From NCBI RefSeq assembly GCF_020297055.1, contig NZ_JAIXCQ010000001.1:569610-633609 (forward strand): a DNA stretch of 64,000 nucleotides. The letters are read 5' to 3'. The stretch is from Isoptericola luteus (lineage in GTDB: Bacteria; Actinomycetota; Actinomycetes; Actinomycetales; Cellulomonadaceae). Under the pieces are notes generated by a model, which worked only from the letters and a program-made list of their open reading frames with translations, did no database searches and had not been told where the DNA came from. Each line of letters starts with the position of its first letter. Within the stretch, counting starts at the first letter, position 1. A program made the position numbers and the translations under genes. Positions 24,749 through 32,987 of the stretch are shown here, piece by piece.

Positions 24749-25920
24749 CACAGGGAGATCTCCGGGACGTCGAGGCGGCGGCCCTCGGCCGACGACTGCA
24801 GGCCCAGCTCGGCGAGCTGCACGCCGCGGGCGGCGGAGAGCAGGTCGAACCGGTGCGGGCGTCCTGCGACGACGTCGCGCAGGAACTCCTCCCACTGGAG
24901 CTTGAAGCCGTTGTCGAGGTCGGCGTTGGCGGGCACGTCGAGCCACTGGTCGCGGAACGGCTCGGTGACCGGCAGGTCCGGGTTCCACACGGGCTTGGGG
25001 GTGTGCGCGCGCTGCTGGGCGACGCACCTGCGCAGCCCGGCGACGGCGGAGCCGTGGGTGCCGTCGATCTGGAACTCCACGAGCTCGTCGCGGTGGACAC
25101 GCACCGCCCACGACGAGTTGATCTGCGCGACCACGGGGTCGCCGCCGGGCGTCTCGATCTGGAAGATGCCGTACGCGGCGTCGTCGGCGGTGGCGGCGTA
25201 CTGGTTGCCCTGCTCGTCCCAGCGGGTGGGGATGTGCGTGGTCGTCTGGGCGTTCACGGTCTTGACCGCGCCGAGGATGCCCTCGAGGACGTAGTTCCAG
25301 TGGCAGAACATGTCCGTGGTCATGCCGCCGCCGTCCTCCTTGCGGTAGTTCCACGAGGGGCGCTGGGCCGCCTGGTGCTCGCCCTCGAACACCCAGTAGC
25401 CGAACTCGCCGCGCAGCGACAGGATGCGCCCGAAGAAGCCCTCGTCGACGAGACGGCGGAGCTTGACCAGGCCCGGCAGGTACAGCTTGTCGTGCACGAC
25501 GCCGGCGGTGACGCCGGTCTCCTCGCGCAGCCGCGCCAGGTCGACCGCCTCGCCGAGAGTCTCGGCCGTGGGCTTCTCGGTGTAGACGTGCTTGCCGGCA
25601 CGCATCGCCTTGCTGAGCGTCGCGGCGCGCAGGTTCGTCATCGCGGCGTCGAACACGATGTCGGTGCCGGGGTCGGCGATGATCCCGTCGAGGTCCGTCG
25701 TGTACTCGGCGACGTCGTGCCGCTTGGCGAGGTCGCGCAGCTTCTCCTCGTTGCGGCCCACGAGGACGGGCTCGACCTGCACCCGGGTCCCGTCGGGGAG
25801 CTCGACGCCGCCGGCCTCACGGATCGGCAGGATCGAGCGCACGAGGTGCTGGCGGTAGCCCATGCGTCCGGTCACGCCGTTCATGGCGATGCGCAGGGTG
25901 CGCGAGGTGCTGCTGCTCAC
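24748..25920 (-). CDS. Gfo/Idh/MocA-family sugar dehydrogenase
   Basis: 390 residues. An N-terminal Rossmann domain starts LRIAMNGVTGRMGYRQHLVRS, a non-standard dinucleotide loop (GVTGRMG in place of GxGxxG). KHVYTEKP carries the conserved EKP lysine, and the C-terminal domain holds the metal-free active site around MTTDMFCHWNYVLEG with His. Expected to oxidise a sugar or inositol-like compound with NAD(P). It is the first gene of the operon and faces the LacI gene at 26050 across a shared operator. Confidence 0.85.
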   Translation of the reverse strand: MSSSTSRTLRIAMNGVTGRMGYRQHLVRSILPIREAGGVELPDGTRVQVEPVLVGRNEEKLRDLAKRHDVAEYTTDLDGIIADPGTDIVFDAAMTNLRAATLSKAMRAGKHVYTEKPTAETLGEAVDLARLREETGVTAGVVHDKLYLPGLVKLRRLVDEGFFGRILSLRGEFGYWVFEGEHQAAQRPSWNYRKEDGGGMTTDMFCHWNYVLEGILGAVKTVNAQTTTHIPTRWDEQGNQYAATADDAAYGIFQIETPGGDPVVAQINSSWAVRVHRDELVEFQIDGTHGSAVAGLRRCVAQQRAHTPKPVWNPDLPVTEPFRDQWLDVPANADLDNGFKLQWEEFLRDVVAGRPHRFDLLSAARGVQLAELGLQSSAEGRRLDVPEISL

Positions 25921-25973
25921 TGAGACTCCTTCGTCGGCGGTGGTGTCGTCGGCGCCACCAGGCGGCTGCGCAT

Positions 25974-25999
25974 GGAATGCGCTTTCCTACCACGGTAGG
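25974..25999. promoter_or_regulatory. Divergent operator region between Gfo/Idh and LacI genes
   Basis: GGAATGCGCTTTCC (25974-25987) is a typical LacI-type GCGC-centred palindrome with one mismatch. It is directly followed by a second inverted repeat CCTACC-AC-GGTAGG (25986-25999). Both sit midway in the 129-bp divergent gap and probably mediate autoregulation of the LacI protein and repression of the operon. Confidence 0.65.
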
Positions 26000-26049
26000 C
26001 TGTGCGCGGCAGGCGCGTCAAGGCGCCGCCCGGATCAGGAGGTGTGCAC

Positions 26050-27093
26050 GTGGCCCGACCGCGGCTGCAGGACGTCGCCGACCAAGCAGGAGTCTCCCTG
26101 GCCACGGCGTCGCGGGTGCTCAACGGATCGTCCCGGCAGCCCGGCCCCGGCCTGGTCGAGAAGGTACGCGCCGCTGCGGCAGACCTCGGTTACGTCGTCA
26201 ACGCGCAGGCGCAAGCCCTGGCACGCTCGCGCACGGGCCTGCTCGGGCTCGTCGTGCAGGACATCTCCGACCCCTACTTCTCCACCATCGCGGCCGGGGC
26301 GCAGGACGCCGCGCGGGCCAGCGGGCACCTGGTGCTGCTCGCCTCCACCGGTCGCGACCCCGTCGCCGAGCGGGAGGCGGTGGCCGCCTTCGCCGCCCAC
26401 CGCGTCGACGCCGTCGTCGTCGCCGGCACGCGTTGGGCGCCGGAGGACGACGACGCGCTCGCCGCCGAGCTCGACCGGTTCGTCGTGGCGGGCGGACGCT
26501 CCGTCGTCGTCGGCCAGCCTGTCGGCGAGGGATACGTGGTGCGGCCGCCGAACGCCGCGGGGGCGACGGCGCTCGCCGAGGCGCTCCTGGCGCAGGGGCA
26601 CCGGCGCTTCGCCGTGCTCGGCGGGCCGGCCACCGTCGTGACGTCGCGCGAGCGGGCCGAGGCGTTCGTGGGGGCCGTGCGGGCGGGCGGCGGCGTCGTG
26701 ACCGACGTCCTGGAGACGGAGTTCTCCCGCGACGGCGGGTACGCCGCCGGCGGGGCCGTGGCCGACCTCGTCGCCGGGGCGAGCGACGGCACCGACCCGC
26801 TGTGCGTGTTCGCCGTCACCGACGTCATGGCCATCGGCGCGATCGCCCGTCTGCGCGAGCTCGGCGTCGAGGTGCCGCGCGACGTGTCCCTGGCCGGGTT
26901 CGACGACGTCCCCACGCTGCGCGACCACGTGCCCGGGCTGACGACGGTGCGCATCCCCCTGGAGGAGATGGGCCGCCTGGCGGTCCGCGCCGCCGTCGTC
27001 GAGACGGTGACGGCGCCCGGGGCGTCGCCCCACGGCGGCGTCACGGAGGTGGAGTTCGACGTCGTCCTGCGGGCGAGCACCGCCCGCAGCTGA
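26050..27093 (+). CDS. LacI-family regulator of the Gfo/Idh-DUF993 operon
   Basis: 347 residues with the LacI helix-turn-helix (LQDVADQAGVSLATASRVLN), minor-groove hinge (QAQALARSRTG) and sensor domain (GLVVQDISDPYFSTIAAGAQ, CVFAVTDVMAIGAIARLRELG). Start GTG 26050 is 6 nt after a strong AGGAGGT. It is divergent from the oxidation operon and lacks any extra C-terminal domain, unlike the two LacI-DUF6807 proteins in this window. Ligand unknown. Confidence 0.92.
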   Translation: MARPRLQDVADQAGVSLATASRVLNGSSRQPGPGLVEKVRAAAADLGYVVNAQAQALARSRTGLLGLVVQDISDPYFSTIAAGAQDAARASGHLVLLASTGRDPVAEREAVAAFAAHRVDAVVVAGTRWAPEDDDALAAELDRFVVAGGRSVVVGQPVGEGYVVRPPNAAGATALAEALLAQGHRRFAVLGGPATVVTSRERAEAFVGAVRAGGGVVTDVLETEFSRDGGYAAGGAVADLVAGASDGTDPLCVFAVTDVMAIGAIARLRELGVEVPRDVSLAGFDDVPTLRDHVPGLTTVRIPLEEMGRLAVRAAVVETVTAPGASPHGGVTEVEFDVVLRASTARS

Positions 27094-27151
27094 GCGTCGT
27101 GCGGCCGGGGCCGTTCCGAGCCGGCCCGGGTGCGGGGTCAGCGAGGCCCGG

Positions 27152-27202
27152 CGTCAGCCCGTCGCGAGCGTCAGCCCGTCGCGAGGGTCAGCCCGTCGCG
27201 AG
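27152..27202. repeat. Three tandem 17-bp repeats over a stop codon
   Basis: CGTCAGCCCGTCGCGAG occurs at 27152-27168 and 27169-27185, with a one-base variant at 27186-27202. It covers the 3' end of the glycosyltransferase gene. Each unit carries TCA, a minus-strand TGA stop; since 17 is not a multiple of 3, the units offer the tail LTLATG-stop in three successive frames. Confidence 0.85.
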
Positions 27203-28393
27203 CGTCAGGCCGGCGCCGCGGGAGGCGCGCTCGACGAGGCTCGCGTACGCCGAGAGCATGCGCACGTGGCTGAACCGTGGCCGGGCCGCGGTCAGGGCGT
27301 GGCGCAGCTCGACACGCCGCGCCGCCGCCTCGGCCCAGGTGGCGGCGATCTCCGCGGCGTCGGAGCGCGTGACGAAGCCGATGCCGTCGACGATGCGGGC
27401 GCTGTCGCCCACCGCCGTCGTCACCGGGACCGCCCCGCACATCGCGCCCTCGATGAGGCACAGCGGCGCCGCCTCGCCGAACGTCGACGTCAGGGCGACG
27501 ACGTCGGAGGCGGCCAGGACCCGCTCCATGTCCCGGCGCACGCCCAGCAGGTGGAGGCGTCCGCGCAGGTCCGGGCGGTCGGCGAACATCCGCTCGAGGT
27601 TCGCCCGCAGGTCGGCGTTCGCCCCGTCCATGCCCGCCCCGCACATCACGACGTGCCCGGCGGCGACGCGCCCCAGATACTGCCGGGCTGCCGCGACGAA
27701 CAGCCGGGGGTTCTTCATCGCGTCGTACCGCGCGGCATACGTGACGACGGTGGCGTCGGCCGGCAGCCCGAGCTCCCCCCGCACGGCGAGCCGCCGGCCG
27801 TGCGAGAGCGGGCGGAACCGGGTGAGGTCCACCCCGTTGGGGATGACCTGCAGCAGGTGCGCCGGGACCCCCGCGGCGGCGTACGCGTCCCGCGTCGAGG
27901 TGGCGCAGCACGCCACGGCGGCGAGCCGGCCCGACGTGGCGGCCGTGAGCAGCTGATCCAGCGCCGGTCCCTGGTGCTCGGGGTCCGAGCGGTGCAGGCA
28001 CGCCACCACGGGGCGGTCGGGGAAGCCGGGCTGGTTGACGAGCCGAAGCGGCTGCTCCTTGAGGGAGAGCACCACCTGCGCGGCGGCGGCCTGCCGGTAC
28101 GCGGTGGCCAGCTCGGCGGCGGTGAACCGTTCGAGGTCGTGGGCCCCGGCCGTGGACCGGCCGAGCGACGTGATCCGCACGCCGGCGGCGCGCAGCGCCA
28201 GGTAGCGGGGGTCGTCGGTCATGGGTTGCAGGGTCGCCTCGCGCCGCACCTCGTGGTGGATGCTCAGCACCGCGTGCTGCTGGCGGCCCTGCGCGTGCAG
28301 GCCCGCCAGCACCGTCGAGTGCAGCACCCGCGCGCCACCGCTGAAGAAGCCCTCGTACAGGGACAGGACGCGCAACGGACCGCGCTCGATCAT
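27188..28393 (-). CDS. Family 4 glycosyltransferase
   Basis: 401 residues, GT-B fold. N-terminal VLSLYEGFFSGGARVLHS contains the donor/acceptor glycine loop; the C-terminal half has VIPNGVD, VTYAARYDAMKNPRLF, LLGVRRDMERVLAASDV and the EAAPLCLIEG acid pair typical of retaining GT4 enzymes. Start ATG 28393 follows GGAGGTGG. Donor and acceptor cannot be read. The upstream neighbour, a uridine-kinase-like gene in the same direction, is 115 bp away. Confidence 0.88.
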   Translation of the reverse strand: MIERGPLRVLSLYEGFFSGGARVLHSTVLAGLHAQGRQQHAVLSIHHEVRREATLQPMTDDPRYLALRAAGVRITSLGRSTAGAHDLERFTAAELATAYRQAAAAQVVLSLKEQPLRLVNQPGFPDRPVVACLHRSDPEHQGPALDQLLTAATSGRLAAVACCATSTRDAYAAAGVPAHLLQVIPNGVDLTRFRPLSHGRRLAVRGELGLPADATVVTYAARYDAMKNPRLFVAAARQYLGRVAAGHVVMCGAGMDGANADLRANLERMFADRPDLRGRLHLLGVRRDMERVLAASDVVALTSTFGEAAPLCLIEGAMCGAVPVTTAVGDSARIVDGIGFVTRSDAAEIAATWAEAAARRVELRHALTAARPRFSHVRMLSAYASLVERASRGAGLTLATG

Positions 28394-28508
28394 GGGACCA
28401 CCTCCTGCACCGAGGATCAGGGCAGAGGATGTGGGGCGGATGACCGCCGTGTGACGTTCTCATGACGCGGTGCCGGGCGACGGGTGCGCGGGGATCCGTC
28501 GCGCGTGC

Positions 28509-29156
28509 CTATGTCGCGAGGAGCGCGCGGATGTCCCGCTCGGCCTGGCCCGGCGACGCCGTCCGGCAGCCCAGGTCCACCCACCGGCGCACGAGCGCCG
28601 GCTCGCCGCGCAGCAGTCCCCAGCCGCGGCGCAGCAGGGTCGGCAGCGGCTTGCGGGACTCCGCGACGTCGCGCAGCAGCCGGAACCAGAACGTCACCAG
28701 GCGCGGCCGGGTCAGGCAGATCGCGTCCGCGAGGATCCCGTCGGCACGGCACTGCTCCACGAGCTCGGCGGCGAAGATCCCCTCGGCGAGGACGACCGGG
28801 ACGTCGCGCGCCTCCAGCACCGCCGCGCCGGTACGACGCGAGGTGGGGATGTCGTAGACGGGGACCTCGGCGCGGCCCGTGCGGACCACCTCGCGCAGCG
28901 CCTCCAACGCGCCGTCGACGTCCCAGCTACGTGGGTCGTCCCAGTCCACGATGCCGTAGCGCACCGGCATCCCGGGGTGGTCGAGGTCGCGGTAGAAGTC
29001 GTCGAGGTTGACGACCGGGAGCCCCAGCCTGCGGGTGAGCGCCGTCTTCCCGGAGCCGGACGGACCCGTGAGGAGCACGATCCGACGGGTGGCGCGACGC
29101 GCGCCCGCCGGCACGTCGAAGAGGGCGTCGGACGTCGGGGGCTCGAGGTCGGTCAC
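28509..29156 (-). CDS. Uridine-kinase-like P-loop protein
   Basis: About 215 residues with Walker A (LLTGPSGSGKTAL), the phosphate-acceptor segment VVNLDDFYRDLDHPGMP characteristic of uridine kinase/phosphoribulokinase folds, and PVVLAEGIFAAEL as Walker B-like strand. Start GTG 29156 is chosen because the upstream extension is low-complexity. The substrate is probably a nucleoside or similar metabolite. The 208 bp between its start and the xylanase hold the xylanase promoter. Confidence 0.8.
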   Translation of the reverse strand: MTDLEPPTSDALFDVPAGARRATRRIVLLTGPSGSGKTALTRRLGLPVVNLDDFYRDLDHPGMPVRYGIVDWDDPRSWDVDGALEALREVVRTGRAEVPVYDIPTSRRTGAAVLEARDVPVVLAEGIFAAELVEQCRADGILADAICLTRPRLVTFWFRLLRDVAESRKPLPTLLRRGWGLLRGEPALVRRWVDLGCRTASPGQAERDIRALLAT

Positions 29157-29270
29157 GGGAGCCCATTGTGCGGCTTCAGCCGCCCCGTTGACGACCGGCC
29201 CGGCCGCCCGGCAGCCGGGCGGCCGATGCCGCGCCGGCGTCGGCCGGTGGCCCGATGGTGTCGGCAGGTC

Positions 29271-29300
29271 TTGTGAAATCGTTATCGACATCGTTATCTT
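29271..29300 (+). promoter_or_regulatory. Xylanase promoter with direct repeats ATCGTTATC
   Basis: TTGTGA (29271-29276), an 18-bp spacer and TATCTT (29295-29300) form a plausible promoter in an unusually AT-rich patch. ATCGTTATC occurs at 29278-29286 and 29290-29298, 12 bp apart, a likely binding site for an unidentified regulator distinct from the CCGG operators. No CelR-type site is seen. Confidence 0.55.
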
Positions 29301-29364
29301 CTGCGTGTCGGAACATCCGGCGGTTCACCCGAACCGTGGGAAGCCCGATCGGAGAGGAACAACG

Positions 29365-30522
29365 ATGTCCCATTCCCCCAGGACGAAGCGTGCCGCCACC
29401 GTCGCAGCGTCCGCCGTCACCGCCCTCGCGCTCGCCGTCCCGGCGGCCCAGGCCACGCCCCCGGAGCCCACCCTGCGAGATGCGGCGCCGCACGATCTCG
29501 AGATCGGCAGCGCCGTGTGGGGCAAGAACGAGCTGCTCCACCACGACCGCAAGAACCCCCGCCAGTTCCAAGCCATCCTCGGTGACGAGTTCGGCTCGCT
29601 CACCCCCGAGAACGACATGAAGTGGGCTGAGCTCCACCCCGAGCCCGACGTCTACGACTTCTCCGGCGCGGACGCCGTCGTGGCCTTCGCCAAGGCGAAC
29701 GGCCAGGAGGTCCGCGGGCACACGCTGCTCTGGCACAGCCAGAACCCGGAGTGGGTGACCGAGGCCAGTGCCTCCTGGACCTGCGAGGAGGCACGCGACG
29801 TCCTCGAGGACCACGTTCGCACCGTCGTCGGCCGGTACGCCGGCGAGATCTACGAGTGGGACGTGATCAACGAGGTCATGCAGGACGACTGGGACGCCGG
29901 CGGCGTGCGCCTGCGCACGGAGGCGAACCCCTTCCTCAAGGCCTGCTCGGTCGACCCGGTCGGCCTCATCGGCGACGTCTTCCGGTGGGCGCACGAGTCG
30001 GATCCCGAGGCGCTGCTCTTCATGAACGACTACAACGCGGAGGGCATCAACACCAAGACCGACGCCTACTACGAGCTGGCCCAGGAGCTGCTCGCCGACG
30101 GCGCGCCGCTGCAGGGCTTCGGCGCGCAGGCGCACCTGAGCCTCCAGTACGGCTTCGACGACTCGATGCAGGCGAACTTCGAGCGGTTCGCGGACCTCGG
30201 GCTGAAGGTGGCCGTCACCGAGGCCGACGTCCGGATGCCGCTCGGCGACGACGGGGAGCCGACCGCCGAGCAGATCGCGACCCAGGCGGAGCGGTACGAC
30301 GGGCTGCTGCAGGCGTGCCTCGGCGTCCCCGCCTGCACGAGCTTCACGGTCTGGGGCTTCGACGACGCGCGGTCGTGGGTCCCGGGGGTCTTCCCCGAGG
30401 GCTACGCCACGATCATGACCGAGGACTTCGAGAAGAAGCCGGCGTACTTCGCCCTGCTCGACGGCCTCACCGACGCCACCCCGGGTAGGTCGCCGCGCAC
30501 GCCGCCCGGCCTGAACAGGTAG
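29365..30522 (+). CDS. Secreted endo-1,4-beta-xylanase, GH10
   Basis: 385 residues with a signal peptide (AATVAASAVTALALAVPAAQA, cleavage about 31) and a single GH10 barrel, no carbohydrate-binding module. Signatures: LTPENDMKWAELHPEP, GHTLLWHSQNPEW, acid/base Glu in YEWDVINEVMQDD, nucleophile Glu in VAVTEADVRM, and SFTVWGFDDARSW. It cuts xylan backbone outside the cell, giving oligosaccharides for the GH43 enzyme. Start ATG 29365 has GGAGAGGAAC upstream. It stands alone with its own promoter. Confidence 0.95.
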   Translation: MSHSPRTKRAATVAASAVTALALAVPAAQATPPEPTLRDAAPHDLEIGSAVWGKNELLHHDRKNPRQFQAILGDEFGSLTPENDMKWAELHPEPDVYDFSGADAVVAFAKANGQEVRGHTLLWHSQNPEWVTEASASWTCEEARDVLEDHVRTVVGRYAGEIYEWDVINEVMQDDWDAGGVRLRTEANPFLKACSVDPVGLIGDVFRWAHESDPEALLFMNDYNAEGINTKTDAYYELAQELLADGAPLQGFGAQAHLSLQYGFDDSMQANFERFADLGLKVAVTEADVRMPLGDDGEPTAEQIATQAERYDGLLQACLGVPACTSFTVWGFDDARSWVPGVFPEGYATIMTEDFEKKPAYFALLDGLTDATPGRSPRTPPGLNR

Positions 30523-30582
30523 CCCCGCTCGCCGAGCGCCGGTGACGCGGAGCCCACGGGCCCGCGCCACCGGCGCATGGCG

Positions 30583-31383
30583 TTACCGGGCGGGCGCGGC
30601 GACCAGCAGCACGTGCAGCGTGCGGGGACCGTGCACCCCCTCGACGCGGTCGAGCTCGATGTCCGACGTCGCGCTGGGGCCGGAGATCCAGGTCTGGGGG
30701 CGGTCCGGGTGCTCACCGAGCAGCCGGACCGCCTCCGGCACGGTCTGCACCGTCTGGTCCGCGCGCACTACGCACAGGTGCACGTCCGGGACGAGCGAGA
30801 CGGCGCGGCGGCCCTGGTCGGGCTCGCCGTCGAGCACGATCGTGCCCGTCTCGGAGATCGCGATCCGCGCCGCGGTGACGACGGCGTCCGTGGCGTCCAG
30901 CTCGGCGGCGGTCAGCGGCCGCTCGCGGGAGTCGCGCACCACGTCGGTGCCGTCGGGCAGCGCGGCGAGCCATCCGTCGTCGATCCCGGCGGGCACCACC
31001 ACGCGCACCCCCCGCGAGTTGTCAGGTTCAGGTGCACCGGAACCGGCACGTGGGCCTGACAGCTCAGGCGCCCGCGAGTTGTCAGGTTCAGGTGCACCGG
31101 GACCGGCACGTGAGCCTGACAACTCGGTGACGAGCGTGGCGATCGCGGCCGGGAGGTCGGCCGCCGTCGTGCGGTGCACGTGCGCCCGGTAGTCCACCAG
31201 CCGGTCGACGAGCTGGTCCAGCACTTCGGGCGATCCCGGCGGGTGCTCGCCTGAGGTGCGGTACTCCCGCGGTACCTCGTCGAGGTGCGGGGCCGTGCCG
31301 ACCACGCCGGACGCCGTCGTCCCCGCGCCGGGTCGGCCGAGCGCGGCGCGCACCCGGTTCAGGACGTCGTCGCGCGCGCTCAT
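30583..31383 (-). CDS. lutC: Lactate-utilisation protein C (LUD domain) carrying two embedded palindromic elements
   Basis: 266 residues. LutC is the LUD-domain subunit of the LutABC L-lactate oxidase complex. Family features: VLNRVRAALGR at the N terminus, AVVTAARIAISETGTIVLDG and LCVVRADQTVQTVPEAV. Residues about 87-123 (ELSGSRAGPGAPEPDNS and [17 protein letters not shown]) are not part of the family: they are the translation of two 50-bp repeat elements (31016-31125) inserted between VTELS and GVRVVVPAG without breaking frame. The ATG 31383 overlaps the lutB stop. Whether the insert is tolerated as a surface loop is inference. Confidence 0.92.
   Translation of the reverse strand: MSARDDVLNRVRAALGRPGAGTTASGVVGTAPHLDEVPREYRTSGEHPPGSPEVLDQLVDRLVDYRAHVHRTTAADLPAAIATLVTELSGSRAGPGAPEPDNSRAPELSGPRAGSGAPEPDNSRGVRVVVPAGIDDGWLAALPDGTDVVRDSRERPLTAAELDATDAVVTAARIAISETGTIVLDGEPDQGRRAVSLVPDVHLCVVRADQTVQTVPEAVRLLGEHPDRPQTWISGPSATSDIELDRVEGVHGPRTLHVLLVAAPAR
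31016..31125. repeat. Two family 1 elements (50 bp) inside lutC
   Basis: Copies at 31016-31065 and 31076-31125 have arms GAGTTGTCAGG and CCTGACARCTC and a 10-bp spacer, giving a 60-bp period that keeps the reading frame. On the plus strand their cores align with those in the acyltransferase gene at 55755, but lutC is read from the opposite strand, so the element is open in both orientations. Confidence 0.95.
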
Positions 31384-32987
31384 CGCTCGGCCTCCGGGAC
31401 GTCGGCGGGCTCGGCGAGCCCGGTGGGCGGCTCGTCCGGTGCGACCGGCGGACGACCGGCCCACCACTGCCGGAACGTCCGCCCGGCCGGGACGGGCAGG
31501 TCGCGCGACCGGGTCCAGGCGCTCACGGGTGGCGGCGCGTGCGAGACGGCGTGGTCGCCGCCCCCCAGGCCGCTGGCCAGCGTGGCCGCGCGCCCGGCGA
31601 GGGCGAAGCGGCCGCCGTCGGACATCACCCAGGACGCCGCCTTCATCGCGGCCGCCCACGGGTCGACGCCGCGGCGGGAGCGGTCGGCGTCCACCTCGCG
31701 CGCCCGAAGGTCCACGAGGATCGACGGGATGTCGATCTTCACCGGGCACACCTCGTAGCAGGCGCCGCACAGCGTGGACGCGTAGGGAAGCGACGCGTTC
31801 GGGTCCTGGTGCCCGGACACGCCCCCCGACGACGCCGTGAGCTGCGGGGTGAGGATGGCGCCGATCGGCCCCGGGTAGACGGAGCCGTAGGCGTGCCCGC
31901 CCACCCGCTCGTACACCGGACACACGTTGAGGCAGGCGGAGCAGCGGATGCAGTGCAGGGCGCTGCGGCCCACCTCGTCGGCGAGGACGTCGGTGCGCCC
32001 GTTGTCCAGCAGCACGAGGTGGAAGCTGCTCGGCCCGTCGCCCGGGGTCACCCCTGTCCACAGGGAGGTGTACGGGTTCATCCGCTCGCCCGTGGACGAG
32101 CGGGGCAGCAGCTGGAGGAACACCTCGAGGTCGTCGAAGGTGGGCACGAGCTTTTCGATGCCCATCACCGTCACGAGCGTGGAGGGCAGGGTCAGGCACA
32201 TGCGCCCGTTGCCCTCGGACTCGACGACGGCGAGCGTGCCCGAGTCCGCGACGGCGAAGTTCGCGCCGCTCACGGCCACCTTGGCGGACAGGAACTTGCG
32301 GCGCAGGTGCGCGCGCGCCGCCATGGCGAGCTCGCGCGGGACGTCGGACAGGTCGGGCGGCGCGTCGCCCATGCGGGCGAGGAAGATGTCGCGGATCTCG
32401 GACCGGTTGCGGTGGATCGCCGGCACGAGGATGTGCGAGGGCATGTCGTCCGCGAGCTGCACGATGAGCTCGGCGAGGTCCGTCTCGACGGCGGCGATGC
32501 CCTCGGCGGCCAGGGCCTCGTTGAGCCCGATCTCCTGCGTCGCCATCGACTTCACCTTGACGACCTCGTCGGCGCCCTCGGCCTTTGCGATGTCGGCGAC
32601 GATCCGGTTCGCCTCCGCGGCGTCGCGCGCCCAGTGCACGACGCCGCCGCGGGCGACGACGTTCTCCTCGAGCTGGGTCAGCAGCTCGGGCAGGCGCGCC
32701 ATGACCTGCTGCTTCACCGCCGACCCGGCGTCCCGCAGGGCCTCCCAGTCCGGCACCTCGTCGACGACGACGGCCCGCTTGGTGCGGATGACCTGCGTCG
32801 CGTGGCCGAGGTTGCGCCGCAGCTGGTCGTTCGCCAGCGTCTGCTTGGCGGCTGCGGGGAAGGCCTCGCCCCAGCGCAGGGGCTCCTGCGGGTGCGGGAC
32901 GGCGCCGAACGGCTCCTCCGGCAGCGGGTCCGGGGCGCCGTCGTCGACCCGGCGACGGAGGCCGGGGAGTCCCAGGAAGGTGCTCAT
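31380..32987 (-). CDS. lutB: Lactate-utilisation iron-sulfur protein B
   Basis: 535 residues. N-terminal LUD-like half (VKVKSMATQEIGLNEALAAEGIAAVETDLAE, GANFAVADSGTLAVVESEGN) and C-terminal ferredoxin half with two 4Fe-4S motifs, CIRCSACLNVCPVYERVGG and CGACYEVCPVKIDIP. It transfers electrons during L-lactate oxidation to pyruvate in the LutABC complex. ATG 32987 overlaps the lutA stop (ATGA) and its stop overlaps lutC, so the three are coupled. Lactate could come from the RhaEW lactaldehyde branch as well as from outside. Confidence 0.94.
   Translation of the reverse strand: MSTFLGLPGLRRRVDDGAPDPLPEEPFGAVPHPQEPLRWGEAFPAAAKQTLANDQLRRNLGHATQVIRTKRAVVVDEVPDWEALRDAGSAVKQQVMARLPELLTQLEENVVARGGVVHWARDAAEANRIVADIAKAEGADEVVKVKSMATQEIGLNEALAAEGIAAVETDLAELIVQLADDMPSHILVPAIHRNRSEIRDIFLARMGDAPPDLSDVPRELAMAARAHLRRKFLSAKVAVSGANFAVADSGTLAVVESEGNGRMCLTLPSTLVTVMGIEKLVPTFDDLEVFLQLLPRSSTGERMNPYTSLWTGVTPGDGPSSFHLVLLDNGRTDVLADEVGRSALHCIRCSACLNVCPVYERVGGHAYGSVYPGPIGAILTPQLTASSGGVSGHQDPNASLPYASTLCGACYEVCPVKIDIPSILVDLRAREVDADRSRRGVDPWAAAMKAASWVMSDGGRFALAGRAATLASGLGGGDHAVSHAPPPVSAWTRSRDLPVPAGRTFRQWWAGRPPVAPDEPPTGLAEPADVPEAER

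Noticed and set aside
30583-31383. The LutC insert as a genuine extra domain
   Set aside because: The 37 extra residues match, at DNA level, 50-bp palindromes found in noncoding DNA and in unrelated genes, so they are a repeat insertion rather than a domain.
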